Source of the DNA: Truepera radiovictrix DSM 17093
Lineage (GTDB): Bacteria; Deinococcota; Deinococci; Deinococcales; Trueperaceae
Assembly: GCF_000092425.1 (NCBI RefSeq)
Contig: NC_014221.1
Location: 1,307,001-1,371,000 of the forward strand
DNA: 64,000 nucleotides
Reading direction: 5' to 3'
Both the position numbers and the translations under genes were made by a program. The notes beneath the pieces are model-generated. The model was not told where the DNA came from. It made no database searches and saw only the letters and a list, made by a program, of their open reading frames with translations. Below, in pieces: positions 24,717 through 34,666 of the stretch (position 1 is its first letter; each line of letters begins with the position of its first letter).

Positions 24717-25387
24717 AACCGTTCCAAAAGCGGGCCGTGAGCGGGCGCGCTGGGTAAAAGGGGTGTCGGCAGCAGCTCGAGCCCGCCCGTCTCGAGGTCG
24801 TACACGGCGCCGACGACGGCGAGCGTGCGCTGGGCGATGCGCGCCTTTAGGGGCGGGTGCGCGGCGATGAGGCGAACGGACGCCTCGACGTTCTCCCTCA
24901 CGGCCCCCTTGAGCGTACACCCCGTCCCCCCCTCAGCCGTGTCGCAGCGACGAGCGGCGCGCCGCAAAGCGGGCTCGAGCGCCCGCACGAGGGGCGTCAG
25001 CGAGGGGTCGGCGCCCCCCTCCTCGAGGGCTGCGGCGGCGGCCGCGACCGCGCCGCAGCCGGTGTGCCCCAGCACCACGATGAGCGGCACGCCGAGCACC
25101 GAGACGCCGTAGGTGAGGCTCGCCAAAATCGCGTCGTCGACGATGTTGCCGGCGACCCGGTTGGTAAAGAGGTCGCCCAAGCCCTGGTCGAAGATGATCT
25201 GCGGCGGCACGCGCGAGTCGGCGCAGCCGAGCACCGCCGCGAAGGGGTGCTGCTCGCGCGTCAAGGACGCGCGCCAGCGCGCGTCTTGGTGCGGGTGCGC
25301 CATGCGCCCCTCGAGGTAGCGCTGGTGCCCGGCCAACAGGCGCTCGAGCGCCCCTTGGGGGGTCAGGGGCGTCTGGGGGGCGGTCAT
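24713..25387 (-). CDS. Beta-class carbonic anhydrase
   Basis: It interconverts CO2 and bicarbonate with a zinc held by two Cys and one His: C55 (LGCADSR), H108 and C111 (VVLGHTGCGA); the Asp57-Arg59 dyad is also present. With 224 residues it is a usual beta-CA length, with no signal peptide. It overlaps the SulP gene by four bases (ATGA), and the rhodanese gene likewise. SulP-CA pairs are common and often mean bicarbonate uptake; here the third gene is a rhodanese, so linkage to sulphur oxyanion transport is an alternative. Confidence 0.9.
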   Translation of the reverse strand: MTAPQTPLTPQGALERLLAGHQRYLEGRMAHPHQDARWRASLTREQHPFAAVLGCADSRVPPQIIFDQGLGDLFTNRVAGNIVDDAILASLTYGVSVLGVPLIVVLGHTGCGAVAAAAAALEEGGADPSLTPLVRALEPALRRAARRCDTAEGGTGCTLKGAVRENVEASVRLIAAHPPLKARIAQRTLAVVGAVYDLETGGLELLPTPLLPSAPAHGPLLERL

Positions 25388-27129
25388 CGCCGCTCGAGCG
25401 CCGCGCGCGCGCCCGTCGGGGCGTCGGGGGCGGGGGAGAGGGTCTCGCCAAAAGCGCGCAGGGCGTGCTCGAGCGAGAGGTGCGCGGCGCGCGCGCGAAA
25501 GCGCTCCGGCCACGCCGCGCGCGCGACGAGGTCGCGCACGGGCCCTTTCATACCGGCGAGGTGCACCTCAATGCCGATCTCTTCAAGGGTCGCCATCAGC
25601 TCGCGCAGCGTGTCGAGCGCCACGGCGTCGACGTCGTTGACCCCCGAAAAGTCGAAGAGCAGGCGTTTGGCGTCGGGGTGCTCGCGCAGGGTCCGGTCGA
25701 CGAACGCCTCCAAAAAGCCCATGTTGGCGAAGTAGAGGGCGGCGTCCTCGCGGATGATGATCGTGCCGGGGAAGAGGCGCACCTGCGGAAAGCGTTTGAC
25801 GTTGCGAAACACCCCTTCGGACTCGAGGTAGCCCACCACCGCCGTGTGCGGGTAGGCGCTGCGCCACACGTAGACGAGGAGCGAAAAGGCGACGCCGATG
25901 AGGATGCCCTGCTCGATCCCGATGAGCAAGGTCGCGGCGAACGTCACCAGCAGCGTCCAACCGTCGATGGGGCGGACGCGAAAGAGGTGGCGCGGCTCCT
26001 TGAGGTCGACCAGTCCGACGACCGCGACCACCACGATGGCGGCGAGCGCGGCGTTCGGCAGGTAGTAAAAGAGCGGGGTGAAAAAGAGGAGCGTGAGGAG
26101 GACCAAGAGCGCCGTGAGGAGCGACGCGAGCCCCGTGCGGGCGCCCGCTTGGTAGTTCACCGCGGTGCGCGAAAAGCCGCCGGTCACTGGGTAGGCCGAG
26201 AACAGCCCGGCGACGAGGTTGGCGAGCCCGAGCGCGCGCAGCTCGGCGTTGGCGTCTAGCGGGTAGCGCTCGCGCGCGGCGATGGACTTGGCCACCGCGA
26301 ACGACTCCATGAAACCGACGAACGCGATGGTGAGCGCGGCCGGGAGCAGGTTCACGAGCGCCGCCCCGTCGAAGGGGGGGAGGGTCAGTTGCGGCAGCCC
26401 CGAGGGGACCTCGCCGACGATGCGCAGGCCGTAGTCCTCGAGCCCCAGAGCGTAGGTCGCCAGTGTGGCGAGCACCACCACCCCCAAGGGCACCGGCAGG
26501 CGCGGCGCGAAGCGGCGCCCCAAAAGGAGCAAAGCGATACTCACCGCGCCGAGCGTGAGCGAGGCGGGGTTGGTCTCACCGAGCCGCGTGGCCGCCTCCC
26601 ACAGCAAGAGCGGCACCGAGTGGGTGTTCTCAAGGCGGATACCCAGGAGGTCTTTAAGCTGACTTAAAGCGATCACCACGGCGGCGGCCGAGGTAAACCC
26701 GCTCACGACCGCGTGCGACAAGAAGTTGGTGATAAAGCCGCCGCGCAGCACGCCGAGCAGCAGCTGCGCGGCGCCGACCATGAGCGCCAAAAGCGCCGCG
26801 TAGAGGATGAAACCTGCAGTGCCCGCCTCGGCGACCGCCGAGACGCCGGTCAGCGTCAGCAGCGACACGATGGCGACCGGGCCGACGGCGAGCTGCCGCG
26901 ACGAGCCGAAAAGGGCGTAGACGATGAGCGGGAGCGTCGAGGCGTAGAGCCCGACGACGGGGGGGAGCCCCGCGAGGAGCGCGTAGGCCATCCCCTGCGG
27001 GATGAGCATCACGGCGACCGTCAGACCGGCGACGAGGTCGCCGCGCAGGTCGCTCGGGCGGTAGCGGCGCAGCCACGCCAGCGCGGGCAGCAGCTGCTCC
27101 GTTCGGGTGGGGGGATCGGAGAACGTCAT
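25384..27129 (-). CDS. SulP-family anion permease with STAS domain
   Basis: The 581-residue transporter has the SulP start LRGDLVAGLTVAVMLIPQGMAYALLAGLPPVVGLY-type region. About 12-14 membrane segments follow to residue 420 or so. FVGFMESFAVAKSIA and FSAYPVTGGFSRTAVNYQAGA are present as in the family, and then a C-terminal STAS domain (about 440-555) with LLFDFSGVNDVDAVALDTLREL. The substrate may be bicarbonate, sulfate or another oxyanion; the carbonic anhydrase partner favours bicarbonate. ATG 27129 has GAAGGAAG upstream. First gene of a three-gene coupled unit. Confidence 0.9.
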   Translation of the reverse strand: MTFSDPPTRTEQLLPALAWLRRYRPSDLRGDLVAGLTVAVMLIPQGMAYALLAGLPPVVGLYASTLPLIVYALFGSSRQLAVGPVAIVSLLTLTGVSAVAEAGTAGFILYAALLALMVGAAQLLLGVLRGGFITNFLSHAVVSGFTSAAAVVIALSQLKDLLGIRLENTHSVPLLLWEAATRLGETNPASLTLGAVSIALLLLGRRFAPRLPVPLGVVVLATLATYALGLEDYGLRIVGEVPSGLPQLTLPPFDGAALVNLLPAALTIAFVGFMESFAVAKSIAARERYPLDANAELRALGLANLVAGLFSAYPVTGGFSRTAVNYQAGARTGLASLLTALLVLLTLLFFTPLFYYLPNAALAAIVVVAVVGLVDLKEPRHLFRVRPIDGWTLLVTFAATLLIGIEQGILIGVAFSLLVYVWRSAYPHTAVVGYLESEGVFRNVKRFPQVRLFPGTIIIREDAALYFANMGFLEAFVDRTLREHPDAKRLLFDFSGVNDVDAVALDTLRELMATLEEIGIEVHLAGMKGPVRDLVARAAWPERFRARAAHLSLEHALRAFGETLSPAPDAPTGARAALERR

Positions 27130-27283
27130 GGCTTCCTTCGTGTAGTGCCGTGGAGTGCGGGTTGTGGTGCGAGGTGGTGAGGCTAGACGCAAGTCGCCCC
27201 GTGCGACCGGCGCGCGTGGCGCGGCGTCCACGGGGCGGCGTGACCTAGAGCCTGAGAGTTCTAAACCTTGAGGCCGGGGGCGC

Positions 27284-28681
<1,398 letters not shown>

Positions 28682-28701
28682 GGTGCCTCCTTCTTCCCTC
28701 T

Positions 28702-28731
28702 TTTATACCCCCAGGGGGTATAAGAGTGCAA
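28702..28731 (-). promoter_or_regulatory. Persulfide dioxygenase promoter with CsoR/CstR-like operator
   Basis: Minus-strand TTGCAC (28731-28726), 18 bases, TATAAA (28707-28702). A perfect inverted repeat with arms TTATACCCCC (28703-28712) and GGGGGTATAA (28714-28723) around one base covers the spacer and -10. This is the GC-core, ATAC-flanked operator type of CsoR-family repressors, including the persulfide sensor CstR. No such regulator gene lies in the window. Confidence 0.75.
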
Positions 28732-28771
28732 GCTCGATATGACGTCCGCTTATAAACGTTATGCAGGGATT

Positions 28772-28884
28772 AGACTTCCTGCAAAAGTGCTGTTTTTTCA
28801 ACTGAGCGCGTCTGCTCATACTCGCTCTACTCGGCGAAAGCCGGAGCCGGGCGTTCGCCCGCCTCCCACTTTCGCAGGAGGTCT
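28772..28884 (-). mobile_element. 113-bp MITE-like element with ATT target duplication
   Basis: The element begins AGACTTCCTGCAAAAGTG and ends with the near-complement CACTTTCGCAGGAGGTCT, 18-base terminal repeats with two mismatches. ATT flanks both ends (28769-28771, 28885-28887). Removing element plus one ATT restores GTTATGCA-GGGAT-TGCATAAC, an interrupted palindrome, so it seems to have inserted into a hairpin target. The 3-bp ANT duplication is typical of some IS5-group transposons. It is too short to code for a transposase; a diverged copy is at 8751-8853. Confidence 0.7.
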
Positions 28885-28906
28885 ATTGCATAACAAGATG
28901 ACGCGC

Positions 28907-28932
28907 GCCCGCCCAGCAGCCGCTGGGCGGGC
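28907..28932 (-). terminator. Hairpin after sulfide:quinone oxidoreductase gene
   Basis: GCCCGCCCAGC and GCTGGGCGGGC form an 11-bp perfect stem with a 4-base loop, 25 bases past the sqr stop. There is no T-run; it is a terminator or 3'-protecting hairpin. Confidence 0.6.
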
Positions 28933-28956
28933 AGCATGGTCGGCGCCGGGGGGGAC

Positions 28957-30144
28957 TTAGGCGCGGCCGCGCAGCATCCCGTGCCAGTAGAGGTTGGGCA
29001 GCCCGACCTTTTTGAGCAGGTACATGCTGTAGCGCTCCTTGCTCTGGTCGAAGGGGAAGCTCTCGGCGGGGTTTTTGTCGTAGTCGAATTCGGCCAGGAT
29101 GAGGCTGCCGTAACCGGTCACCAGCGGGCACGAGGTGTAGCCGTCGTAGCTCGCGCCTAAGGGCTCCTTGGCGCGCAGCTTGAGGAGGTTTTCGGCGACG
29201 ACGGGCGCCTGTTTGCGGATCGCCGCCCCCGTCTTCGAGGTCGGCAGGCTGCTGTTGTCGCCGAGCCCGAAGACGTTTTTGTACGTCGTGTGTTGCAGCG
29301 TGTGTTTGTCGACGTCGACCCACCCGTCGGCGTTCGCGAGCGGGCTCTTTTTGATCACGTCGGGGGCGCTCATCGGCGGGGTGACGTGGATCATGTCGTA
29401 GGGCATGGTGACCTCGCCCCCGGGGTAGGTGAACACCGCCTCTTTGCGCTCGGGGTGGAGCGCTTTAAGTTCGTGCTCCCAGCGGGGCTCGAGGCCTTTA
29501 CGCGCGATGACCTTGTCGAGCTCGTCGGCGTACTTTTTCACCGCGAAGATGGTCTTTTTGGGAGAGCAGTAGAGCAGGCGCGAGCGCTCGCGCACCCCTT
29601 GGCGCCGGAAGGCGTCGTCGGCAAGGTACATGATCTTCTGCGGCGCGCCGCCACACTTGATCATCGTCGAGGGCTCCGTAAAGATGGCCGTGCCCCCCTT
29701 GAAGTTGCGGATGTTGTCCCAGGTCGACGTGACGGTGTTGTAGTCGTAGTTGCTGCAGACGCCGGTGCCGGGTTTGCCGACCGACTCTTTGAGCCCGGGG
29801 ATCTTCTCCCAGTCGAGCTGCAACCCCGCGGCGACCACCAGAAAGTCGTAGCTGTAGGTCTTGCCCGCGCGCGTCGTGACGCGGTTGTTCTCGGGATCAA
29901 AGCTCTCGGCGGCGTCTTGCAGCCAGGTCGCGCCGGGGGGGATGAAGTCGGCCTCGTTGCGTTCAGACGCCTCTTTGGGGAAGACGCCCGCGCCCACGAG
30001 CGTCCAGAGCGGTTGGTAGTAGTGCTTGGTGTTGGGCTCTAAGATGGCGACCTCGGGGGGGTTGGGGTGGTTGCGCAGCCGCGCGGCGACGGTCAGGCCG
30101 GCGGAGCCTCCGCCGACGACGAGCACTTCGACGTGGTCTTTCAT
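28957..30144 (-). CDS. sqr: Sulfide:quinone oxidoreductase
   Basis: SQR is a monotopic membrane flavoprotein that oxidises sulfide to persulfide or polysulfide and passes electrons to the quinone pool. The 395-residue protein has the FAD-binding VLVVGGGSAGLTVAARL, the second dinucleotide block DFLVVAAGLQLDWEKIPGL, and the FGLGDNSSLPTSKTGAAIRKQ block. Cysteines at C130, C164 (MIKCGGAPQK) and C339 (YTSCPLVTGYG) fit the redox pair plus third cysteine of SQR. The C-terminal hydrophobic helices that anchor SQR are around 365-390. It lies 52 bases after the DUF1641 gene and near the persulfide dioxygenase, giving a two-step route from sulfide to sulfite. Confidence 0.92.
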   Translation of the reverse strand: MKDHVEVLVVGGGSAGLTVAARLRNHPNPPEVAILEPNTKHYYQPLWTLVGAGVFPKEASERNEADFIPPGATWLQDAAESFDPENNRVTTRAGKTYSYDFLVVAAGLQLDWEKIPGLKESVGKPGTGVCSNYDYNTVTSTWDNIRNFKGGTAIFTEPSTMIKCGGAPQKIMYLADDAFRRQGVRERSRLLYCSPKKTIFAVKKYADELDKVIARKGLEPRWEHELKALHPERKEAVFTYPGGEVTMPYDMIHVTPPMSAPDVIKKSPLANADGWVDVDKHTLQHTTYKNVFGLGDNSSLPTSKTGAAIRKQAPVVAENLLKLRAKEPLGASYDGYTSCPLVTGYGSLILAEFDYDKNPAESFPFDQSKERYSMYLLKKVGLPNLYWHGMLRGRA

Positions 30145-30196
30145 CGTCTCCTCCTCACAAGTAGCGACTCGGTGCGTGGTGGCTCGGGCGTGTGCG

Positions 30197-30877
30197 TCAC
30201 GGGCGCGGCGCGGTGGGGACGCGCTCTAGTGAGCGGCCGAGGTGTTTGGCGAGCACCAGGAAAAAGGTGAGCGCGCGCCGCACCTCGAGGTCGCTAAGCA
30301 GCCTCAGCACCCCGAAGGGGGTGGGGAGCGGTTTCGTACGGCTCTCGGCGAGGGCGTGGGTGGTCGCGCCGCGCAGGTCGCCGAGCAGGGTGGTGCCGCT
30401 CGCCAGCAGCTCCTCGGGGCCGAAGCCGGCGGCGCGGGCGCTCTGCGCGTAGCCGTCGAGGGTGTCGACGGCGGCGGCGAGGAGGCCGGGGGCCTCGTCG
30501 GCCAGCGCGAGCAGCTTTTCGAGCTCGCCGGCGCGCTCGAGGAGCGCACTCAGGACCCCCACCGTCTCGGGGCGGGTGAGCCGTTCGGCGAGCTCGAAAA
30601 GCGCCGGGAGCCTCGCTTCGAGGTCGAAACCGGCGCGCTGCGCGCCGCGCAGGGCGTCGTCGAGCGCGTCGACGGCGGTAGCGACCGTGGCGGGGGCCTG
30701 CTCGGTGAGCGTTTCAAGCGTGCTGCGCTCGCCGAGGGCGGCCTCGAGGCGCCCCAGCCGCGCCGAGAGGTCGCCTAGCGCCTCCAAAATGGCGTTCGCC
30801 GTGTCCGCGTCGTTGGTGCTGGCCCGCCCCGGGGGCGCGTCGCGCCGACCTCCGGCGGGTGCTGTAGCCCTCTGCAT
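30197..30877 (-). CDS. DUF1641 protein, partner of SQR
   Basis: The 226-residue protein is mostly alpha-helical, with leucine/alanine-rich repeats (LEALGDLSARLGRLEAALGE, LFELAERLTRPETVGVLSALLERAGELEKLLALADEAPGLLAAAVDTL). It has the DUF1641 C-terminal PFGVLRLLSDLEVRRALTFFLVLAKHLG. DUF1641 genes regularly accompany SQR or formate dehydrogenase genes; the biochemical role is unknown, and a scaffold or membrane-docking function has only been suggested. ATG 30877 has GGAGG eight bases upstream. It is the first gene of the DUF1641-sqr unit, behind a promoter overlapped by an inverted repeat. Confidence 0.82.
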   Translation of the reverse strand: MQRATAPAGGRRDAPPGRASTNDADTANAILEALGDLSARLGRLEAALGERSTLETLTEQAPATVATAVDALDDALRGAQRAGFDLEARLPALFELAERLTRPETVGVLSALLERAGELEKLLALADEAPGLLAAAVDTLDGYAQSARAAGFGPEELLASGTTLLGDLRGATTHALAESRTKPLPTPFGVLRLLSDLEVRRALTFFLVLAKHLGRSLERVPTAPRP

Positions 30878-30966
30878 GAGATAACCTCCTCCGGGCGCGG
30901 TGGTTCGCCGTCGCGGGCGCAGCGTACCCACCAGTCGCGCCGTGTCTCCGGTTGTCCTTTGGAGGT

Positions 30967-31021
30967 AGTTTAGCGGTCGGCCGCGCTATAAGCAAATATC
31001 ATCTTGCTATTACGCTTATAG
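30967..31021 (-). promoter_or_regulatory. DUF1641-sqr promoter with probable LysR-binding site
   Basis: Minus-strand TTGCTT (30995-30990), 17 bases, TAAACT (30972-30967). CTATAAGC (30986-30993) and GCTTATAG (31014-31021) form an inverted repeat with inner GCAA/TTGC arms, covering the -35. The adjacent LysR gene is the likely regulator. A related ATACGCTTAT lies at its own start codon. Confidence 0.65.
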
Positions 31022-31070
31022 AAAAACCAAATAACCGGTCGGCGGGCGTACGGGTACCCACACCCTGGGG

Positions 31071-31964
31071 TCACGGCACGAGGGTACTGAGCGCCGTCCA
31101 GGCGGCGCGGTCGTACGTGTCGGGTGCGCGCGTCACCAGCTGCACCCCGGCGATAAAGCCGTCCGCTTCGAAACCGACGGTGCGCAGCAGGGCCGCGTCG
31201 ACCTCAGCTTGGACAAAGCTCCGCACCGAAACGCCGATGCCCAGACCCTCGAGCACCGCGCAGCGCACGGCGAAGGGGCCGCTGACTTCGATCACCCGCC
31301 CCGGGGTGATAAGCGCCGAGGCGAGGTAGCGCTGCAAGCGCCCATGCAGCCAGCTGACCGAAGCGGGCAACACGAGCGTCTCACCGTGCAGCGCGCTGCT
31401 CGGGACGAGCGCTTGAGCGGCGAGGGGGTCGTCGGGTTTGACGAGCAAGCAGAGGGGCTCTTCGCTGATGCGCCTCGCGACGAGCGCGTCGGGGAGGTCT
31501 TGGGCGTCGCCCAACACGAGCGCCGCGTCGAGCGCGCGCTGCGCGACCGCGTCCAGGAGCTGCTGCGAATACCCCTCGCTCATGTGCACGCTCAGCTCGG
31601 CCCCCGCTGCACTAGCCGCGCGCAGGTTGCGCAGCAAGCGCACGGTGTAGGCCGTGACGAGGTGATGGCTGAGCCCGACGCGCAGCGTGACGCGCTCCGG
31701 GTGTTCGCCCTGCAAAAACCGCTGCGCCCGCTCGAGCGCCTCACTCACCGCCCGCGCGTGCGGCAGCAGCGCCTCGCCGAAGGGGGTGAGGTCGACCCCC
31801 GTCGCGGTGCGGCGGTAGAGGGGGCGGCCGAGCGCCTCCTGCAGCTGAGCGAGCTGACGGCTGAGCGCCGGTTGGCTGAGCCCCAAGGCGCGCGCCGCTT
31901 GGGTGACGCTGCGGTAACGGGCGACGGCGTCGAAGGCGCGCAGCTGTTCCGCTTTGGGTGGCAT
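31071..31964 (-). CDS. LysR-family transcriptional regulator
   Basis: The 297-residue protein has an N-terminal winged helix-turn-helix (LRAFDAVARYRSVTQAARALGLSQPALSRQLAQLQEALG; residues 8-46) and a co-inducer domain of periplasmic-binding type (about 90-290). It is on the same strand as DUF1641-sqr, whose promoter contains a LysR-like inverted repeat, so it probably controls that unit. The ligand, perhaps a sulphur species, cannot be read from sequence. The start codon has no clear ribosome-binding site and lies within an ATAAGCGT motif that also occurs at 31012-31019, so self-binding is possible. A direct repeat lies just upstream. Confidence 0.87.
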   Translation of the reverse strand: MPPKAEQLRAFDAVARYRSVTQAARALGLSQPALSRQLAQLQEALGRPLYRRTATGVDLTPFGEALLPHARAVSEALERAQRFLQGEHPERVTLRVGLSHHLVTAYTVRLLRNLRAASAAGAELSVHMSEGYSQQLLDAVAQRALDAALVLGDAQDLPDALVARRISEEPLCLLVKPDDPLAAQALVPSSALHGETLVLPASVSWLHGRLQRYLASALITPGRVIEVSGPFAVRCAVLEGLGIGVSVRSFVQAEVDAALLRTVGFEADGFIAGVQLVTRAPDTYDRAAWTALSTLVP

Positions 31965-31973
31965 ACGCTTATT

Positions 31974-32041
31974 GCATCACGTCTCGCGCCGCGTCACGCA
32001 CACATCGCATCACGTACCGCACCGTAGCGCCGCGTCACGCA
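31974..32041. repeat. Direct repeat upstream of the LysR gene
   Basis: GCATCACGT followed by GCGCCGCGTCACGCA occurs twice (31974-32000 and 32007-32041), the second copy with eight more bases between the two parts. It lies directly upstream of the LysR start, where activator or autoregulator sites would be. Confidence 0.55.
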
Positions 32042-32070
32042 GCGCGGCGGCCTGCGGGGCGCGCTGAAGG

Positions 32071-32469
32071 TTATGCAGAAGGGGCGAGGGGGGCGGTGAG
32101 GTCGCTCAAAAAGCGCTCCATAAGCGCGTCGAAGGGGCGCGGCAGCTCCGACCAGGAGCGCTGCCAGCGCCCGAGCAGCGCCGCGCGCTCCTCGGGCCCG
32201 AGTTCGTCCGGGCAGCAGGGGAGACCGAGCTGACGCAGGTGCGCCAGCAGCGCCGTCTCTTGCGTGGCGTGGTGGTCTCTAAGCACCTGCTCGGTGCCGT
32301 AGGCGCGGCGGTAGAGCCCGCGCAGCTCGTGCAGCAGCGCGAGCGCGACGGCGTGGTCGTCGCTTAAGCGCCCGAAGACGAGGGAGCGGAGGTGGATCGC
32401 CGCCTTGGAGACGCGCTGCTCTTCGGGGTCGGCCTCGAGGCTGCGCAAAAAGGTGTTCACGAGTCTCAT
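32071..32469 (-). CDS. Hypothetical alpha-helical protein, 132 residues
   Basis: I do not recognise this protein. It is soluble, helix-rich and holds HLRSLVFGRLSDDHAVALALLHELRGLYRRAYGTEQVLRDHHATQETALLAHLRQLGLPCC-like sequence with several histidines. These are suggestive of but not matching a helical-bundle metal site such as hemerythrin. The coding frame has strong codon bias and no competing frame. TAGCCT lies three bases before the ATG, and there is no good ribosome-binding site. It sits alone between the LysR gene and the xylose-type transporter. Confidence 0.55.
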   Translation of the reverse strand: MRLVNTFLRSLEADPEEQRVSKAAIHLRSLVFGRLSDDHAVALALLHELRGLYRRAYGTEQVLRDHHATQETALLAHLRQLGLPCCPDELGPEERAALLGRWQRSWSELPRPFDALMERFLSDLTAPLAPSA

Positions 32470-32616
32470 TCTAGGCTAACGCTACGTTCAGTGTCATGAG
32501 GAGCGTGCACCACCCGAGCGTTACGCGTCACACGCGTGCGGTGTGCATACCACGCACTGCGCGCTCGGCCCAGGGGAGTGAGGCGTCGGCCTACGCCGAG
32601 CACGTCGCCAAGGTCT

Positions 32617-33399
32617 TCAGGCGGCGCTCGCACTCCCCTTGAGGTCTCGGCCCAGGATGATCATGCTGAGCACGTCGTCTTGGGTCACGTCGGCGACCGC
32701 GTGGGTGCCGACCAGGCGCCCGTTATGCATCACGCTGATGCGGTCGGCCAAGCCGAAGACGTCGTGGATGTCGTGGCTGATCAGCACGATCCCCAACCCC
32801 TGGGTTTTGAGGCTGCGGATGAGGTCGCCGACCTTGCGCGTCTCCTGCGGCCCGAGGGCGGCCGTGGGCTCGTCCATGATGAGGACCTTGGCGTTAAAGA
32901 GGAGCGCGCGACCGATGGCGACCGCTTGGCGCTGCCCCCCCGAGAGGCTGCGCACGGGGACGCGCAGCGAGGTGATCTTGAGGTCGAGCCGGTCCAGCAC
33001 GCGCCGCGCCTCGCTCTCCATGGCGTCGTCGTCGAGGCCGCCGAAGGGCCCCGTGAGCTCGCGCCCCAGAAAGATGTTAGCGGGCGCGTTGAGGTTGTCC
33101 GCGAGCGCGAGCGCTTGGTAGATGGTCTCGATCCCGTAGGCTTTGGCGTCGCGCGGGGAGCGGATGCTCGCGCGCCGCCCCCCCACCCAGATCTCCCCCT
33201 CGTCGGGGACGAGGGCGCCGGAGAGGATCTTGATGAGCGTCGATTTGCCCGCGCCGTTATGGCCCAACAGGCCCAAGACCTCCCCCGGAAAGAGGTCGAT
33301 GGAGACCCCCTGCACCGCGTGCACCCCGCCGAAGGCTTTCGAGACGCCTCGCATCGCGACGAGGGGCGCGGGTTGAGGGGCCGTGCGCTGGGGGGTCAC
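32617..33399 (-). CDS. xylG: XylG-like sugar ABC transporter ATPase, single domain
   Basis: The 260-residue ATPase has Walker [11 protein letters not shown]-loop IYQALAL, signature SLSGGQRQ, Walker [12 protein letters not shown] and the switch histidine in [10 protein letters not shown]. coli XylG has two fused domains of about 510 residues; this is a one-domain form. GTG 33399 overlaps the permease stop (GTGA) and follows GGAGGGCCC, so longer readings are unlikely. Last gene of the xylF-xylH-xylG unit. It is similar to, but clearly distinct from, the ATPase of the inositol operon. Confidence 0.85.
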   Translation of the reverse strand: MTPQRTAPQPAPLVAMRGVSKAFGGVHAVQGVSIDLFPGEVLGLLGHNGAGKSTLIKILSGALVPDEGEIWVGGRRASIRSPRDAKAYGIETIYQALALADNLNAPANIFLGRELTGPFGGLDDDAMESEARRVLDRLDLKITSLRVPVRSLSGGQRQAVAIGRALLFNAKVLIMDEPTAALGPQETRKVGDLIRSLKTQGLGIVLISHDIHDVFGLADRISVMHNGRLVGTHAVADVTQDDVLSMIILGRDLKGSASAA

Positions 33400-34643
33400 G
33401 GGCCCTCCAGCGCGCCGCTGCGGCGGCGGTAGAGGACGTCGAGCCAAACCGCGAGGATCAGCACGAGACCGATGACGACCTGCTGCAAAGGGCTCGAGAG
33501 CCCGAGCAGCACCATACCGCTCTGCAGGCTCTGCATCAGGAGCGCTCCCAAGAGCGCCCCCGAGATCGTGCCGTAGCCCCCGGCGAGCGAGGTGCCGCCG
33601 ATCACGACCGCGGCGATGACGTAGAGCTCGGTGAGCGTCCCCGTGGAGTTAGCGCCCGCATTCAGGCGCGCCGAAGCGACCGCCCCGGCGAGCGCGCAGA
33701 GGACGCCGGTGATGACGAAGACGAGCAGGCGCACGCGGCGCGTGTCGATGCCGGCGAGCTGCGCCGCTTCGGGGTTGCCGCCGATGGCGTAGACGTAGCG
33801 GCCGAAGCGGGTGCGCCGCGCCGTGAGGCTCATGGCGAGAGCCAGCGCGAGGGTCACTAGGACCGGTACGGGGATGCCGCGGGGGACGGTGCTGCGCGGC
33901 TGGGTGTAGGCGTTCATGACCATCACGAAGCCCACGATGAGCGCCACGAGCACCCCTTGGGTGACGACCTCGGCCCAGAGCGGTTTGACGTGAAAGCCCA
34001 AGCGGCGGCGTTTGGCGCGTGCGCGGGCGTTGCCGATCAGCAGCGCGGCCACCGCCACCCCGCCGACGACCCAGCTCCAGGTGCCGCCGATAGAGCCGCT
34101 GACACCGCCACCGAGAATCTGAAAGGTGGGGTCTAGGGGCGCCACGGTGCGCCCCTGCGTGACGAGCCAGGCGCCGCCGCGAAAGATGAGCAGCCCCGCT
34201 AAGGTCACGATAAACGACGGCACCCCCTGATAGGCGACCCAGTAGCCCTGAAAGGCGCCCAAAAGCGCCCCCAGCAGGAGCCCCACGAGGAGCGTGGCGA
34301 GCCAGTTCCAAGGGGCGCCCGCGGGGAAGAGGTCGACTTGCAAGACCGCCATGACCATCCCCAAAAAGCCCAGCAGCGAGCCCACGGAGAGGTCGATCTG
34401 CCGCGTGACGATGACGAACACCATACCGGTGGCGATGATGCCGACGACGCTCGTCTGCACGGCCAGGTTCCAGAGGTTGCGCGCGGTCAAAAAGGTGCCC
34501 CCCGTGAGCACGTGAAAGAGCAGCCAGATGGCCAGCAGCGCCCCTACCATGCCGAGCAAGCGGGTGTCGAGCTCGAGCGCCCGCAAAACCCCGCGCGCGC
34601 GGGCGGGCGCGCGGCGGGGTCGTTTGGTTGGGGTGGAGATCAT
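33396..34643 (-). CDS. xylH: XylH-like sugar ABC transporter permease
   Basis: The 415-residue membrane protein has ten or more hydrophobic segments. It shows the [18 protein letters not shown] block near residue 90 and the cytoplasmic [22 protein letters not shown] loop near 295, both diagnostic for XylH/RbsC-type permeases. A long charged loop around residues 205-240 ([19 protein letters not shown]) is characteristic of XylH. ATG 34643 is 24 bases after the binding-protein stop, with only a weak ribosome-binding site. It carries the sugar through the membrane with XylF and the ATPase. Confidence 0.88.
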   Translation of the reverse strand: MISTPTKRPRRAPARARGVLRALELDTRLLGMVGALLAIWLLFHVLTGGTFLTARNLWNLAVQTSVVGIIATGMVFVIVTRQIDLSVGSLLGFLGMVMAVLQVDLFPAGAPWNWLATLLVGLLLGALLGAFQGYWVAYQGVPSFIVTLAGLLIFRGGAWLVTQGRTVAPLDPTFQILGGGVSGSIGGTWSWVVGGVAVAALLIGNARARAKRRRLGFHVKPLWAEVVTQGVLVALIVGFVMVMNAYTQPRSTVPRGIPVPVLVTLALALAMSLTARRTRFGRYVYAIGGNPEAAQLAGIDTRRVRLLVFVITGVLCALAGAVASARLNAGANSTGTLTELYVIAAVVIGGTSLAGGYGTISGALLGALLMQSLQSGMVLLGLSSPLQQVVIGLVLILAVWLDVLYRRRSGALEGP

Positions 34644-34666
34644 GCGGTGAGACCGCCCGGCGCCCC

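Noticed and set aside
31974-32041. CRISPR-like direct repeats
   Set aside because: Only two copies of unequal length, adjacent to a promoter; no regular spacers or cas genes.
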